Origin: Glutamicibacter sp. B1
GTDB taxonomy: Bacteria > Actinomycetota > Actinomycetes > Actinomycetales > Micrococcaceae
Length of the DNA: 64,000 nucleotides
Direction of reading: 5' to 3'
Assembly: GCF_039602135.1 (NCBI RefSeq)
Contig: NZ_CP125942.1
Location: 1,364,001 to 1,428,000 of the forward strand
Positions 16,082-24,916 of this stretch are shown here, piece after piece (the stretch's first letter is position 1; the number at the start of each line of letters is the position of its first letter). The position numbers and the translations under genes are program-made. The notes under the pieces were generated by a model that was not told the origin of the DNA, made no database searches, and saw only the letters and a program-made list of their open reading frames with translations.

Positions 16082-17860
16082 TCAGCCCTCCCAAGCTCGC
16101 CAAAGCTTGGCATACTTCCCATCGGATGCCAGTAGCTGTTCATGGGTTCCATCTTCAATAATTTCTCCGCGGTCCATCACTATAATCCGATCAGCGGTTC
16201 TCGCCTGGGATAAACGATGCGCGATAACTAGAGCGGTTCGTTCCTTTGTTAATGCCGCTGCTGCGATATCCAACTCGCGGGAGTTGCTGGATCCCGACTC
16301 TGCCGTAGCCTCGTCCATGACGACAATGCGTGGATTAAGTACGGCAATACGAACTAGGGCAAGATGCTGCTCTTGATGACTTGATAGTTGGTGGCCATTG
16401 GAACCCAGCATTGAGTCCAAGCCTTGGGGCAGATCGTTAATCCAGTGCGCGTGGCAAGAAGCGATTGCCGCTTGAAGCTGGGCTTCAGAGCACGGAGTAG
16501 AAGATCCGAGCGTGAGGTTCTCCCGCACGGTTCCGGAGAAGATATGAGTATCTTGCGAGATGAGCGCGATATTCTGGCGAAGACTCGTCATCTCATATGC
16601 GGAGAGCTGCTTCCCGTCTAAAGTCGCTATACCCCCGGCCGGTTCGATAATGCCGGATAAGATCCGCGCTGCAGTGGTTTTACCTGCTCCGGTGGTACCC
16701 ACCAAGGCGACACATTGTCCATCGGCCAAGGACAAATCAAGATCCTTGAGCACAGCCACGTCCGAATCAAAATGATGACTTACTGCGTGCAGTGCCAGCC
16801 CGGAGGTGGTGGGTTCATGTGATTCGAGAGAAGTTTCACTGGGAATGCGACGTTTAGCTAGGAGAATACCGGTGACTCGTCGTAGTGCGATGCCTGCCTC
16901 TTGAACCATGTCAAAGAGCGTGACTACCTCAGAAATTGGATCGAAAAGTCGATGATAGAGCAAAGCGGCAGTCGTGACCGCACCCACCGTCGTGGCATCG
17001 GCCTGCACGAGGAAGAATCCTGCAGTCAGCAAGGCGGCCATGGTGACAAATTCCGCTCGATTGTTGCGCGCGAAGTAGCGGGTAAGCATACGGAACACGC
17101 GGTCTGCCACGTTGCGTGAATCGTCGCTGGCTCGTTCAAGAGCGTCAATCTGTCCTTGCGCCCAACCTTGAGAATGCAACATGGCCCGTCCGTGGAACGC
17201 ATTGAGAAATGTATTGGTTCGACGGGCAAGGATCTCACGTTCTTCGCGATATAACGGTGCACTTCGCGGTAAGTACCAGCGCAAGGACAGCCAGTACATT
17301 GGGACGGCGATCAACCCGGTGAGACCCAAAACCCAGTGCAGGGTAAATAACCCTGGAACCGAGAGCACCAGCAGGGTGGCCGCGGACAAGAAGGCCGGCA
17401 AAAGCCACGCGACGGCTTGAGAAATCAATCGAGAATCATCGGATACGCGTGAGACGAGCTCGCCATCACCGGCGCGCTCCAAGATTCCCGATTCCAAATT
17501 CAACGCATGCTCAACCGCGTCTTCTCGAAGAGTGGCCACCGTAGGTTCAGCAATTTTCGCGTAGAGAACTCGGGCATACCAGGTGAGCGCGGCACCGAAG
17601 ACCAACGAGGCAGCGATGGCAAGTAAGCATCGGACCAGCGTGGGTTCAGGGTTGTTAGTGCCCAATGCATCAACAAGAATGCCTATAGCAAAGGGCGTGA
17701 TCATGGCAGTGGCCGAGGCTGCCAAGGTGATCAGCGAGGCCCAGATGATCAACCAGCGTTGCGGGCGTAGAGTACGACCCAAAACCCGCCAAGCTGTTCC
17801 AATGCTGGCCGTGGGAAGTGCGGAGGGTACTTGATCCGTGTTTTCGGGGGCGAGGCTCAT
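16082..17860 (-). CDS. ABC exporter-fold half-transporter, catalytic NBD partner
   Basis: 592 residues: six-helix transmembrane domain (about 35-320) then a nucleotide-binding domain. Walker A GTTGAGKTT (388-396), Walker B VVMDEA (513-518) and the H-loop VIAHRLS are intact, but the signature is LSSHQEQHL instead of LSGGQ. Its partner, encoded upstream with an ATGA overlap, shows the exact complement: intact signature and broken Walker motifs. Together they form a heterodimer with one working ATP site. Such pairs beside siderophore genes (YbtPQ, IrtAB) import ferric siderophores despite the exporter fold; the divergent siderophore operon and an iron box support that role here, but siderophore or peptide export is not excluded. 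Confidence 0.85.
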   Translation of the reverse strand: MSLAPENTDQVPSALPTASIGTAWRVLGRTLRPQRWLIIWASLITLAASATAMITPFAIGILVDALGTNNPEPTLVRCLLAIAASLVFGAALTWYARVLYAKIAEPTVATLREDAVEHALNLESGILERAGDGELVSRVSDDSRLISQAVAWLLPAFLSAATLLVLSVPGLFTLHWVLGLTGLIAVPMYWLSLRWYLPRSAPLYREEREILARRTNTFLNAFHGRAMLHSQGWAQGQIDALERASDDSRNVADRVFRMLTRYFARNNRAEFVTMAALLTAGFFLVQADATTVGAVTTAALLYHRLFDPISEVVTLFDMVQEAGIALRRVTGILLAKRRIPSETSLESHEPTTSGLALHAVSHHFDSDVAVLKDLDLSLADGQCVALVGTTGAGKTTAARILSGIIEPAGGIATLDGKQLSAYEMTSLRQNIALISQDTHIFSGTVRENLTLGSSTPCSEAQLQAAIASCHAHWINDLPQGLDSMLGSNGHQLSSHQEQHLALVRIAVLNPRIVVMDEATAESGSSNSRELDIAAAALTKERTALVIAHRLSQARTADRIIVMDRGEIIEDGTHEQLLASDGKYAKLWRAWEG

Positions 17861-19602
17861 CGACTGACCACCTTTTCATAGGTTGACTTTGCACAGAGAT
17901 CTAGGTGCGTGGAGCGGGCGATTGATCCATCGCGATCAACGAAAACTACTTCATCTGCCGCATGCAATAAGGTGGGTGAGGTGCTCAGGATGAGTAAAGT
18001 TCCTGCACCTGTACCGCTTTCTTGAGCGTGTTCGCGCCACCGGAGCAACCCCTGGGCGATGTTTGCTTCGGTCACCGAATCTACTGCGCTGGTGGGCTCT
18101 TGAAGCACTCTGATCAACGGGCCGCCTGCCAAAGCGCGGGCCAGTGCGATGCGCTGTCGTTGCCCGCCGGAAAGGTTAAAACCACGCCCTTGCACGAGAT
18201 GTTCTAAACCCTCGGGGAAGTTTTCTAGTAATTCATCGACACCGCTGGCTCGCAGCAGTAGTTCTAATGATCGTGGATCAGGAACCGGAGCTTCACCAAA
18301 AATGTTTTCCCTGATGGTTCCTTCGACTAGGTGTGCCTGATGAGGGGCCAACCTCAACAGATTCGGCAGGTAGGCCGGGTCAATGAGTGAAATATCGATC
18401 CCATCGAGCAGAAGATGTTGCAACGAATCAGCTGAGTTTGGTGCTGCTTTCTGCTGGCGATTTCCAAGGCTGAGTGTTGTCGCTAGTTGTGCTCGCAGGG
18501 AATCTTCAGCGCACACCAGCACCGTGAAGCTGTCGGGAGCCAGGGTGAGAGGGCGATCGGATAACGCGGGTAAATCGATGGTCAGTGCGCACTTAGCGCG
18601 CGGAATCGGACGTTGATCCCCGGAGGATTCTGCGCCATCCTCTAGCAAGGCTGCGATGCGATCGGCAGCGGCAAGAGACCGGGTTCGGGCTTCCACGGTA
18701 GAAACCAAAGTGCCCAGGGGAGTGGAGAGGAACTGAGCCACTCCCAGCACGCCGAGTAGTGCGCCGATGCTCATGTGGCCAGCCAGAACCTGCCAAGTAC
18801 CCAAACCTGCAGCGGCTAACAAGACGGTCCCGGAGACTAAAACCTGGGCAGCGTCGATGCGTCCGGAGGCGGAAGCTGACACAATTCCAGCACTTGCGGC
18901 CCGTTGGCTGGCATCACGATAACGAGCGGCAGCCTGATCGTGACCACCAATGCCACGCAATACCTGAACACCGGCCATAAGGTCGGCGGCCGCGGCGCCA
19001 GAGGCTGCGATATCTGCCTGAAGGTTATCGCTGGCTTTGCTAAGTCGTGGGGTGAGCCAACGCAGCGCAGCCATCCCCAAAGGGGTGATGACCAGTACCG
19101 ACAGACCCACCCAAAGATTGGCCCAGAGCAGGTAGGCGGCGCAGACCAAGAGGCCACACAAAGCGCTAAGGCCCAACGAAGCTTGGCGGATAATCGACGC
19201 GCTCACATCGGTGTCAACCGAGGTGATGGTCGCTATTTCTCCGGGCATGCGGTGAGTTTGTGGCCGGTAGTCAGGAGCCATGACATGTTCGGCAATACGC
19301 GTGCGCAGGTGGTGAACTTGTCGGTTCATTCCAGAATTTCCTAGGCGAGCTCCAAAACGATAACCAAAGGAGAGCATCGCGAAACACAGTCCCAGTGCGG
19401 TGAGCCAAAGGACCAGTTGGGTCATGGTGCCACCGGCTATTGCATGATCAATGGTTGCGCCAATCAGGGCAGGGACGAGTGCTTCGCCAGCTGTCCAGCA
19501 TGAGAGCAGGGCGACCGCAGCGATGATTCGTCGACGTTCTGCGTGCAGTGAGGCACGCAACAATAATGACCCGGAGGGGCGAGGTGAGGACATGGAATTC
19601 AT
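17857..19602 (-). CDS. ABC exporter-fold half-transporter with degenerate NBD
   Basis: 581 residues with a six-helix membrane domain (about 25-310) and a nucleotide-binding domain in which the ATP-contacting elements are lost: where Walker A should be (around 355-370) the sequence reads VLVCAEDSLRAQL without any GxGK; Walker B reads RVLQEPTSAVD; the switch histidine region reads ILSTSPTLL. The signature LSGGQRQRIALARAL near residue 475 is perfect, as needed to complete the partner's ATP site. Start is ATG 19602 or 19593; neither has a ribosome site, so a very short leader is possible. Co-translated with the partner and divergent from the siderophore-uptake operon across an IdeR-like box 32 bases upstream. 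Confidence 0.85.
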   Translation of the reverse strand: MNSMSSPRPSGSLLLRASLHAERRRIIAAVALLSCWTAGEALVPALIGATIDHAIAGGTMTQLVLWLTALGLCFAMLSFGYRFGARLGNSGMNRQVHHLRTRIAEHVMAPDYRPQTHRMPGEIATITSVDTDVSASIIRQASLGLSALCGLLVCAAYLLWANLWVGLSVLVITPLGMAALRWLTPRLSKASDNLQADIAASGAAAADLMAGVQVLRGIGGHDQAAARYRDASQRAASAGIVSASASGRIDAAQVLVSGTVLLAAAGLGTWQVLAGHMSIGALLGVLGVAQFLSTPLGTLVSTVEARTRSLAAADRIAALLEDGAESSGDQRPIPRAKCALTIDLPALSDRPLTLAPDSFTVLVCAEDSLRAQLATTLSLGNRQQKAAPNSADSLQHLLLDGIDISLIDPAYLPNLLRLAPHQAHLVEGTIRENIFGEAPVPDPRSLELLLRASGVDELLENFPEGLEHLVQGRGFNLSGGQRQRIALARALAGGPLIRVLQEPTSAVDSVTEANIAQGLLRWREHAQESGTGAGTLLILSTSPTLLHAADEVVFVDRDGSIARSTHLDLCAKSTYEKVVSR

Positions 19603-19633
19603 AATATGTTATAAATATGTTTCGTAACTACCA

Positions 19634-19652
19634 AAGGTTAGCCTATGATAAG
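19634..19652. promoter_or_regulatory. IdeR/DtxR-like iron box
   Basis: AAAGGTTAGCCTATGATAA matches the DtxR/IdeR consensus TTAGGTTAGCCTAACCTAA strongly in its left half and centre. It lies between two divergent transport operons of iron-uptake type, 32 bases from the ABC pair and 68 from the binding-protein gene, so one Fe(II)-regulator dimer pair could repress both when iron is sufficient. The regulator itself is not in the window. Confidence 0.7.
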
Positions 19653-19719
19653 TTTTTCGGGGTGTATGGCCTCTCTGGCGCTATGCACACCCGCCCCTCC
19701 AACACTAAGGATCACTCGC

Positions 19720-20709
19720 ATGTCCCGGACTTTCGCACGCGCTTTGCTAGCCCCAGCGGCGCTGTTGGCACTGGCCTCACTATCACTGACAGGTTGTGGG
19801 CAATCTTCAGGCCAGGCCGCCGAAAATACTTCTTCATCAGCGGATCAGACACCCCTTAAAACGGTGGATCCGCAGGGGCACGAGGTAAGTTTGGATCAGC
19901 AGCCCACCGCCGCCCTTGGCTTCTACACCACCGACGTTGACATCCTGGCAACCCTCGGCATTCCATTGGCTGCCGAACAGCCCATTCGTGGTGATTCTGG
20001 GTTCACGACATTCCCCGATTACTTCCCTCAGGAAGCACTTGCAGGGGTGACCCCTTTCGCTAACTACCCGGAGTTCAACTATGAACGGGTACTGGGTGCA
20101 GCTCCTGATCTCATTCTTAATGGATTAGGCTACGATGCCGAAGTCCACGAGAAACTCGCAGCGATCGCTCCGACCTACACCACCAATGCCTTTGATGGCG
20201 AAACCTGGCAGTCGCACTTTGAACAGACCGCTAAAGACTTGGGTCGCCAAGAGCAGTATGACCAGTGGCTGAAGGAGTACCAACAGGACGGTGCAGAAGC
20301 CAAGAAAGCCATCGATGAAGCAGACAACGGAGACCTGACGGTTGCTACCTTGGGCTACTGGGACGGCAAGGTCAATGTTGACTGCTACTCGTACCTGGAA
20401 TGCGGTGTCTTTGACACGATCGGTTTGAAGACCGAAGAGCTGAGCAAGCAAAAAGGTTTGAGCCTGTCCTTAGAAGAACTGGATCAGCTCAAGAACGTTG
20501 ATGCGGTGTGGATGTCCATGGGTGTTGGAGAGGACTCGCAGGCAGAACTGGATAAGTCCATCGCTGCCATGGAGAAGTCGCCGTACTGGAAGAACCTGCC
20601 ATTCGTAAAAAATAACCGGATCTATACCTACAACATGGAAATGACCTATGGCTCGCCTTCAGGCGCCGTAGCGTTCATGGATCAAGTACGCAGCGATCTA
20701 ACCAAGTAG
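19720..20709 (+). CDS. Siderophore-binding lipoprotein (FepB/FecB type)
   Basis: 329 residues; ATG 19720 with AAGGA upstream gives a proper lipoprotein signal (basic start, hydrophobic LLALASLSL, lipobox LTGC), whereas the longer frame from 19645 has none. The mature part is a type III periplasmic-binding fold with a single long hinge helix: TLGIPLAAEQPI in the first lobe and the NVDAVWMSMG segment in the second. It captures the ferric siderophore outside the membrane and delivers it to the FecCD permeases encoded downstream. First gene of the rightward iron operon, below the IdeR-like box. Confidence 0.9.
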   Translation: MSRTFARALLAPAALLALASLSLTGCGQSSGQAAENTSSSADQTPLKTVDPQGHEVSLDQQPTAALGFYTTDVDILATLGIPLAAEQPIRGDSGFTTFPDYFPQEALAGVTPFANYPEFNYERVLGAAPDLILNGLGYDAEVHEKLAAIAPTYTTNAFDGETWQSHFEQTAKDLGRQEQYDQWLKEYQQDGAEAKKAIDEADNGDLTVATLGYWDGKVNVDCYSYLECGVFDTIGLKTEELSKQKGLSLSLEELDQLKNVDAVWMSMGVGEDSQAELDKSIAAMEKSPYWKNLPFVKNNRIYTYNMEMTYGSPSGAVAFMDQVRSDLTK

Positions 20710-20725
20710 TCCAGGCGTTCTGCTT

Positions 20726-20767
20726 GGGCCGGACGCAGCAGTGATTTCTTCATTGCCGCTCCGGCCC
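20726..20767 (+). terminator. Intercistronic stem-loop after the binding-protein gene
   Basis: GGGCCGGA and TCCGGCCC pair around an inner imperfect stem (GCAGTG/CATTGC). It lies in a 156-base gap inside an otherwise tightly overlapping operon. No T-run, so it more likely protects the binding-protein mRNA or partly attenuates, giving more binding protein than permease (inference). Confidence 0.45.
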
Positions 20768-20865
20768 GCAGAGCATCACAGCAAACATCCCCATTCCAGC
20801 TCAGCCCCAGAATCATCGGTGATCCCCAAATAATCTCCGGTGCATCGCGTCAACAGGATCAGTCA

Positions 20866-21741
20866 ATGGAAATCTTTGAAGCTGCCGTTCAATCCACTCA
20901 TCATCTCTCGCCCACCCTGAAGCGACTGCGCTTTAGCATTCAAGGATTTACCAGCACCGGAATTGGAGATGAATACGTCAGGCTCTTCTTCCCGCATACC
21001 GAAGATCGCAACCTTCTGAGCCTGCCGGTGGCTGACGGTGACACCTGGCGCACCGTGGAAGGCCAACCAGATGCACCGATGCGTACCTACACCATCCGTG
21101 ATGCTGGTGAAGGATGGATCGAGATTGACTTCGTTGTTCATGAGGGTGGCATCGCCGCAGCTTGGGCACTTGAAGCTCAAGAAGGCGATCGGATTGGGTT
21201 GAATTCGCCCACCGGTCTCTATGATTGCCCGCCGGAAACTACCTCCCAAGTGTTGATCTGCGACCTGACCGGACTGCCAGCTGCCGTACGCATTGCCGAA
21301 CTCAGCGATGCTCAACTGCGTACCGAACTGGTGGTGGAGATTCCCGATGAATCATCTCGCCTAGACCTCAGCTACCTGCCACAAGTCACGGTCCAGTGGA
21401 TCGTGGCTGGCAATGGGATAGCCCCCAGCGTACTTCCACAGGTGGCCCGCAAAGCCGTGGAACGACTAGGGGGCAACGAACAGCGGCCCTATGTGTGGGT
21501 GGCCGGTCAGTCGGCGGCGTTGCGCGAGATTCGTAAGATGCTGCATCGGGAACTGCGGTGGCCCAACACCCAGTACAAGGTGATTGGCTACTGGGTAGAA
21601 CTAGCAGAAAAATGGCGCGAACGATGGGATGCCTTGGATCCTACGACCAAGTCCTCCCTCGATGCACTGTGGGAGAGTTTTGAGGATCAAGACGAGGCGC
21701 TCATCGCCTACGAATCTGAACTTGCGCGTCTGGGCCTGTGA
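20866..21741 (+). CDS. Siderophore-interacting protein (FAD-dependent ferric-siderophore reductase)
   Basis: 291-residue cytoplasmic flavoprotein of the ViuB/YqjH type that releases iron by reducing the ferric siderophore. N-terminal FAD-binding barrel with MRTYTIRDAG (flavin-binding RxYT motif near residue 65-72) and IDFVVHEGGIAAAWA; C-terminal NAD(P)H-type lobe with WVAGQSAALREIRKMLHRE. AGGATC precedes the ATG. The stop overlaps the first permease start, placing it between the binding protein and the permeases, consistent with intracellular iron release after import. Confidence 0.9.
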   Translation: MEIFEAAVQSTHHLSPTLKRLRFSIQGFTSTGIGDEYVRLFFPHTEDRNLLSLPVADGDTWRTVEGQPDAPMRTYTIRDAGEGWIEIDFVVHEGGIAAAWALEAQEGDRIGLNSPTGLYDCPPETTSQVLICDLTGLPAAVRIAELSDAQLRTELVVEIPDESSRLDLSYLPQVTVQWIVAGNGIAPSVLPQVARKAVERLGGNEQRPYVWVAGQSAALREIRKMLHRELRWPNTQYKVIGYWVELAEKWRERWDALDPTTKSSLDALWESFEDQDEALIAYESELARLGL

Positions 21742-22868
21742 ACATGGTGACTTCCACGCAACGTGGCGATACCGAACATGCGCCCCCGCGTGCCGCAGAA
21801 ACACAGCAGAAGCCGGATGCGCCTGAGAGTTCAGAACTGCCACCTGCCACAGGCAATCTCGTAGATTCCACCGGTGCGAAACTTGCATGGTTAGTTGGAC
21901 TGGTCATTCTCCTCGCCTTCACCATACTGTGCTCATTGGCTTTTGGTAGTCGGCATATCGACTTTTCTGTGGCGTGGAGCAGTATCGTGGATCCATCGTT
22001 GAACTCAGAGGAAGTTCAGGTCATCAGGCAGCTAAGGATCCCGCGCACGGTTTTGGGGGTATTGGCTGGAATCGCCTTAGGCGTAGCCGGTGCGCTGATC
22101 CAGGCCCTGACCCGAAATCCACTGGCTGACCCCGGAATTCTCGGCGTGAATGCCGGAGCACAATTCGCGTTGGTTACCGCCAGCTTCTTCCTCGGCTCCC
22201 TGTCGGTGATTGCCTCGATTTGGTGGGCACTGGCTGGAGCGTTGGTAGCTACCCTTGCGGTATATGGGCTATCCCTGTCGCGCAATGGGCGTAGTGCTGA
22301 GCCTGCCACTTTGGTGCTGGCCGGTGTCGCCTTCGGTGCAGTTCTTTCCGGTGTCACAACTGCCCTGGTACTAATCAGGCCACAAATTTTTGACATGATG
22401 CGGGTTTATGCGGCCGGAAATATTAACGGACACGAGCTCTCCACCGTCCTGGTGATCGTGCCCTTCGTTGCAGTAGGACTGCTCATTTCACTGTGCTGTG
22501 CCGGGTCGCTGAATGCGATCGCCTTGGGTGATGCTCCGGCTAAGGCTTTGGGCGTTCGTATCGCACCGGTGCGTATCGCTGTGATCACCTCGGTGACGCT
22601 GCTGTGTGGAGCTGCCACTGCGTTGGCTGGTCCCATCGGTTTTGTTGGATTGATGATTCCACATGTGGTGCGATGGCTCTTTGGCGTTCAACAAGGGTGG
22701 ATTTTGGTTTTCACCATGGTGCTCGCACCGGTACTCCTACTCGGCTCGGACATTCTTGGCAGGATCATTTTGCCTAATACCGAGGTGTCCGCCGGAATTG
22801 TCACCGCGTTCCTTGGGGCTCCAGTGTTACTCATTTTGGCCCGCCGAAAGAAAGCGAGCACGCTATGA
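21738..22868 (+). CDS. FecCD-family siderophore permease, subunit 1
   Basis: 376 residues, about ten transmembrane helices after a ~55-residue hydrophilic N-terminus. Typical BtuC/FecC features: RIPRTVLGVLAGIALGVAGALIQALTRNPLADPGILGVNAGA, the AVLSGVTTAL region, and the ATPase-coupling loop ALGDAPAKALGV. The GTG at 21738 overlaps the upstream TGA; ATG 21744 two codons later is an alternative. It forms a heterodimer with the next gene product. The final codons overlap the next start by four bases. Confidence 0.9.
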   Translation: MNMVTSTQRGDTEHAPPRAAETQQKPDAPESSELPPATGNLVDSTGAKLAWLVGLVILLAFTILCSLAFGSRHIDFSVAWSSIVDPSLNSEEVQVIRQLRIPRTVLGVLAGIALGVAGALIQALTRNPLADPGILGVNAGAQFALVTASFFLGSLSVIASIWWALAGALVATLAVYGLSLSRNGRSAEPATLVLAGVAFGAVLSGVTTALVLIRPQIFDMMRVYAAGNINGHELSTVLVIVPFVAVGLLISLCCAGSLNAIALGDAPAKALGVRIAPVRIAVITSVTLLCGAATALAGPIGFVGLMIPHVVRWLFGVQQGWILVFTMVLAPVLLLGSDILGRIILPNTEVSAGIVTAFLGAPVLLILARRKKASTL

Positions 22869-23965
22869 GTACTAAGAGCGTGATTGATCTTCCGTCGCCG
22901 ACAGAACTTTCGGCAGCCCAAGACTTAGTCGTCCCCACCGGGCGCCGGGAAATCCAAGTGCGGCTGGGTCGGTGGGCCTGGCGTATTGACCGCACCTCGA
23001 CGTTGGTTGCCATACTGTTAGCGGTGGCGGCCCTGCTCACCGGATTCATTTCGTTAGCCTTGGGTGACATCCGTGTTCCCTTTGACCAGATTCTGCCTGC
23101 ACTGCTGGGAGATTCCGAGCGCCGTTATGAGGTGGTGGTGCGCGATTGGCGTTTGACCCGAATGATTCTGGCCTTAGTCTTCGGTTTTGCCTTGGGTATT
23201 TCTGGAGCCCTGTTCCAGTCGCTGACACGCAATCCGCTTGGTAGCCCTGATGTCATCGGATTTAGTTCGGGCGCATACACCGTGGCTTTGGCGCTCATGC
23301 TGTTCACCACCGCCAGTGCGACACAGATCGCTCTTGGGTCGATTGTTGGTGGCTTACTTGCTGCGGCCTTGGTATTCATCATCGCAAGTCGAGAAGGGAC
23401 CAACGGTTTCCGGCTCATTGTGGTTGGTATTGGCGTGGGCGCGATGCTAGCTTCGGCCAACACTTTTATGCTCTTGGCGGCGCAAAGCCAGGTGGCGATG
23501 TCGGCCGCCGTTTGGGGTTCTGGATCTTTGAACTCGGTCAGCAATACTGTCTTGGGCCCGTCCTTGGTGGGCATCGCGTTATTTGCTGTGGCGGCGGTAT
23601 TCCTGCAACGCCAGGCCCGCATTTTGGAGTGCGGTGATGCTTTGGCCACTTCGCTGGGGGTCAACGCTCGATTGTTGCGTGCTTCGATGGTCATCGTTGG
23701 TGTCGGTTTGGTGGCCGTGACCACCGCAGCTGCCGGTCCCATCGCTTTTGTCGCTCTGGTTGTCCCACAGATTGCTGCCCGGTTAACTCGCAGGGCCGAA
23801 TTAGACCTGCTGCCAGCCGGCTGTTTGGGAGCGTTGCTCCTCGTACTGGCTGACACGATTGCGCGGGTTGCATTCATGCCCATCCAGTTGCCGGTTGGAA
23901 TCGTGACGGTTTGCCTCGGTGGCGTCTACTTAATTTGGTTGTTGGTAAGGGAGAGTCGTTCATGA
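22865..23965 (+). CDS. FecCD-family siderophore permease, subunit 2
   Basis: 366 residues with about ten helices and the same fold as the preceding subunit: LTRMILALVFGFALGISGALFQSLTRNPLGSPDVIGFSSGA, GSLNSVSNTVLG and the coupling loop CGDALATSLGV. Start and stop both overlap neighbours by four bases (ATGA), so the permease pair and ATPase are made in fixed ratio. The two permeases probably assemble into one heterodimeric channel for a ferric hydroxamate- or catecholate-type siderophore; the ligand cannot be told from sequence. Confidence 0.9.
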   Translation: MSTKSVIDLPSPTELSAAQDLVVPTGRREIQVRLGRWAWRIDRTSTLVAILLAVAALLTGFISLALGDIRVPFDQILPALLGDSERRYEVVVRDWRLTRMILALVFGFALGISGALFQSLTRNPLGSPDVIGFSSGAYTVALALMLFTTASATQIALGSIVGGLLAAALVFIIASREGTNGFRLIVVGIGVGAMLASANTFMLLAAQSQVAMSAAVWGSGSLNSVSNTVLGPSLVGIALFAVAAVFLQRQARILECGDALATSLGVNARLLRASMVIVGVGLVAVTTAAAGPIAFVALVVPQIAARLTRRAELDLLPAGCLGALLLVLADTIARVAFMPIQLPVGIVTVCLGGVYLIWLLVRESRS

Positions 23966-24843
23966 CTTCACTAGAAACGGAACAAACGCAGTACGATCAG
24001 CGAGCAATGCCCGCCGCAAAGGATGCCGTCGGGCATGGTGCGCCGACGAATTCCAAGGGGCTGAAAGTACAAGCGTTGAGCTTGGGATACGACCGAAAAA
24101 CCGTTATTGATGCCCTGGACTTATCTTTTGAACCGGGAAAATTCACGGCGATTATCGGTCCCAATGGTTGCGGAAAATCGACGTTACTCAGCGCGTTGGC
24201 ACGGCTCTTGAAACCATCCGCCGGCCAAATATTCCTCGGTGACAAAGCCATTGATTCTTTCAAGCCCAAAGCTTATGCCCGGGAAGTATCGCTGCTCAGT
24301 CAGCAGGCCGTGGCTCCGTCGGGAATCACCGTAGCTCAACTTGTTTCTCGGGGGCGTTTCCCGCACCAAGGTCTACTTGCACAGCACAGTAGCGAAGATG
24401 AGGCACCAGTACATCAGGCACTACGCACTACTGGGACCCTGGAATTGGCCACGCACAGACTTTCAGATCTATCAGGTGGTCAGCGTCAGCGGGTATGGGT
24501 GGCAACCACCCTGGCACAGCAGGCTCCGATTTTGTTATTAGATGAGCCGACGACGTATATGGATGTTGCCCACCAAGTGGATTTGCTTGATCTCTTTGCA
24601 TCACAACGTGATGCTGGGAAAACGGTGATTACCGTGCTCCACGACATTAACCAGGCGATGCGTTATGCCGATACGGTAGTGCTCATGCATGAGGGCAAAG
24701 TTCTGGCCAGCGGTGCACCGGATGAAGTCATCACCGTGGATAGCCTTGGTGCTGCCTTTGGTGTTCACTGCGAGATCCATCCAGATCCGGTCACCGGAGG
24801 CCCGATGATGGTGACAGTTCCTGGAGCACGGGTTACTGTGTAA
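23962..24843 (+). CDS. ABC ATPase for ferric-siderophore import (FepC type)
   Basis: 293 residues from ATG 23962 (GGGAG upstream, overlapping the permease stop; the longer frame from 23911 lies in the permease gene). Walker A GPNGCGKST, Q-loop SLLSQQAVAPSG, signature LSGGQRQRVWVATTLAQ, Walker B ILLLDEPTTYMD and switch histidine VLHDINQAMRYAD are all intact. The ~30-residue hydrophilic N-terminal extension before the domain is longer than usual. Energises the FecCD pair; last gene of the operon, followed by a hairpin at 24891. Confidence 0.93.
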   Translation: MTSLETEQTQYDQRAMPAAKDAVGHGAPTNSKGLKVQALSLGYDRKTVIDALDLSFEPGKFTAIIGPNGCGKSTLLSALARLLKPSAGQIFLGDKAIDSFKPKAYAREVSLLSQQAVAPSGITVAQLVSRGRFPHQGLLAQHSSEDEAPVHQALRTTGTLELATHRLSDLSGGQRQRVWVATTLAQQAPILLLDEPTTYMDVAHQVDLLDLFASQRDAGKTVITVLHDINQAMRYADTVVLMHEGKVLASGAPDEVITVDSLGAAFGVHCEIHPDPVTGGPMMVTVPGARVTV

Positions 24844-24890
24844 TACGCTGTGTTTCTGTCGCCGCACCATTGTTGATGCTAATAGATTCT

Positions 24891-24916
24891 ATGGGTTTTG
24901 CTCGAGTGAAACCCAT
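24891..24916 (+). terminator. Hairpin after the iron-uptake operon
   Basis: ATGGGTTT, ten-base loop, AAACCCAT: 8-pair stem 47 bases after the ATPase stop. No T-run; moderate support as a terminator. Confidence 0.45.
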
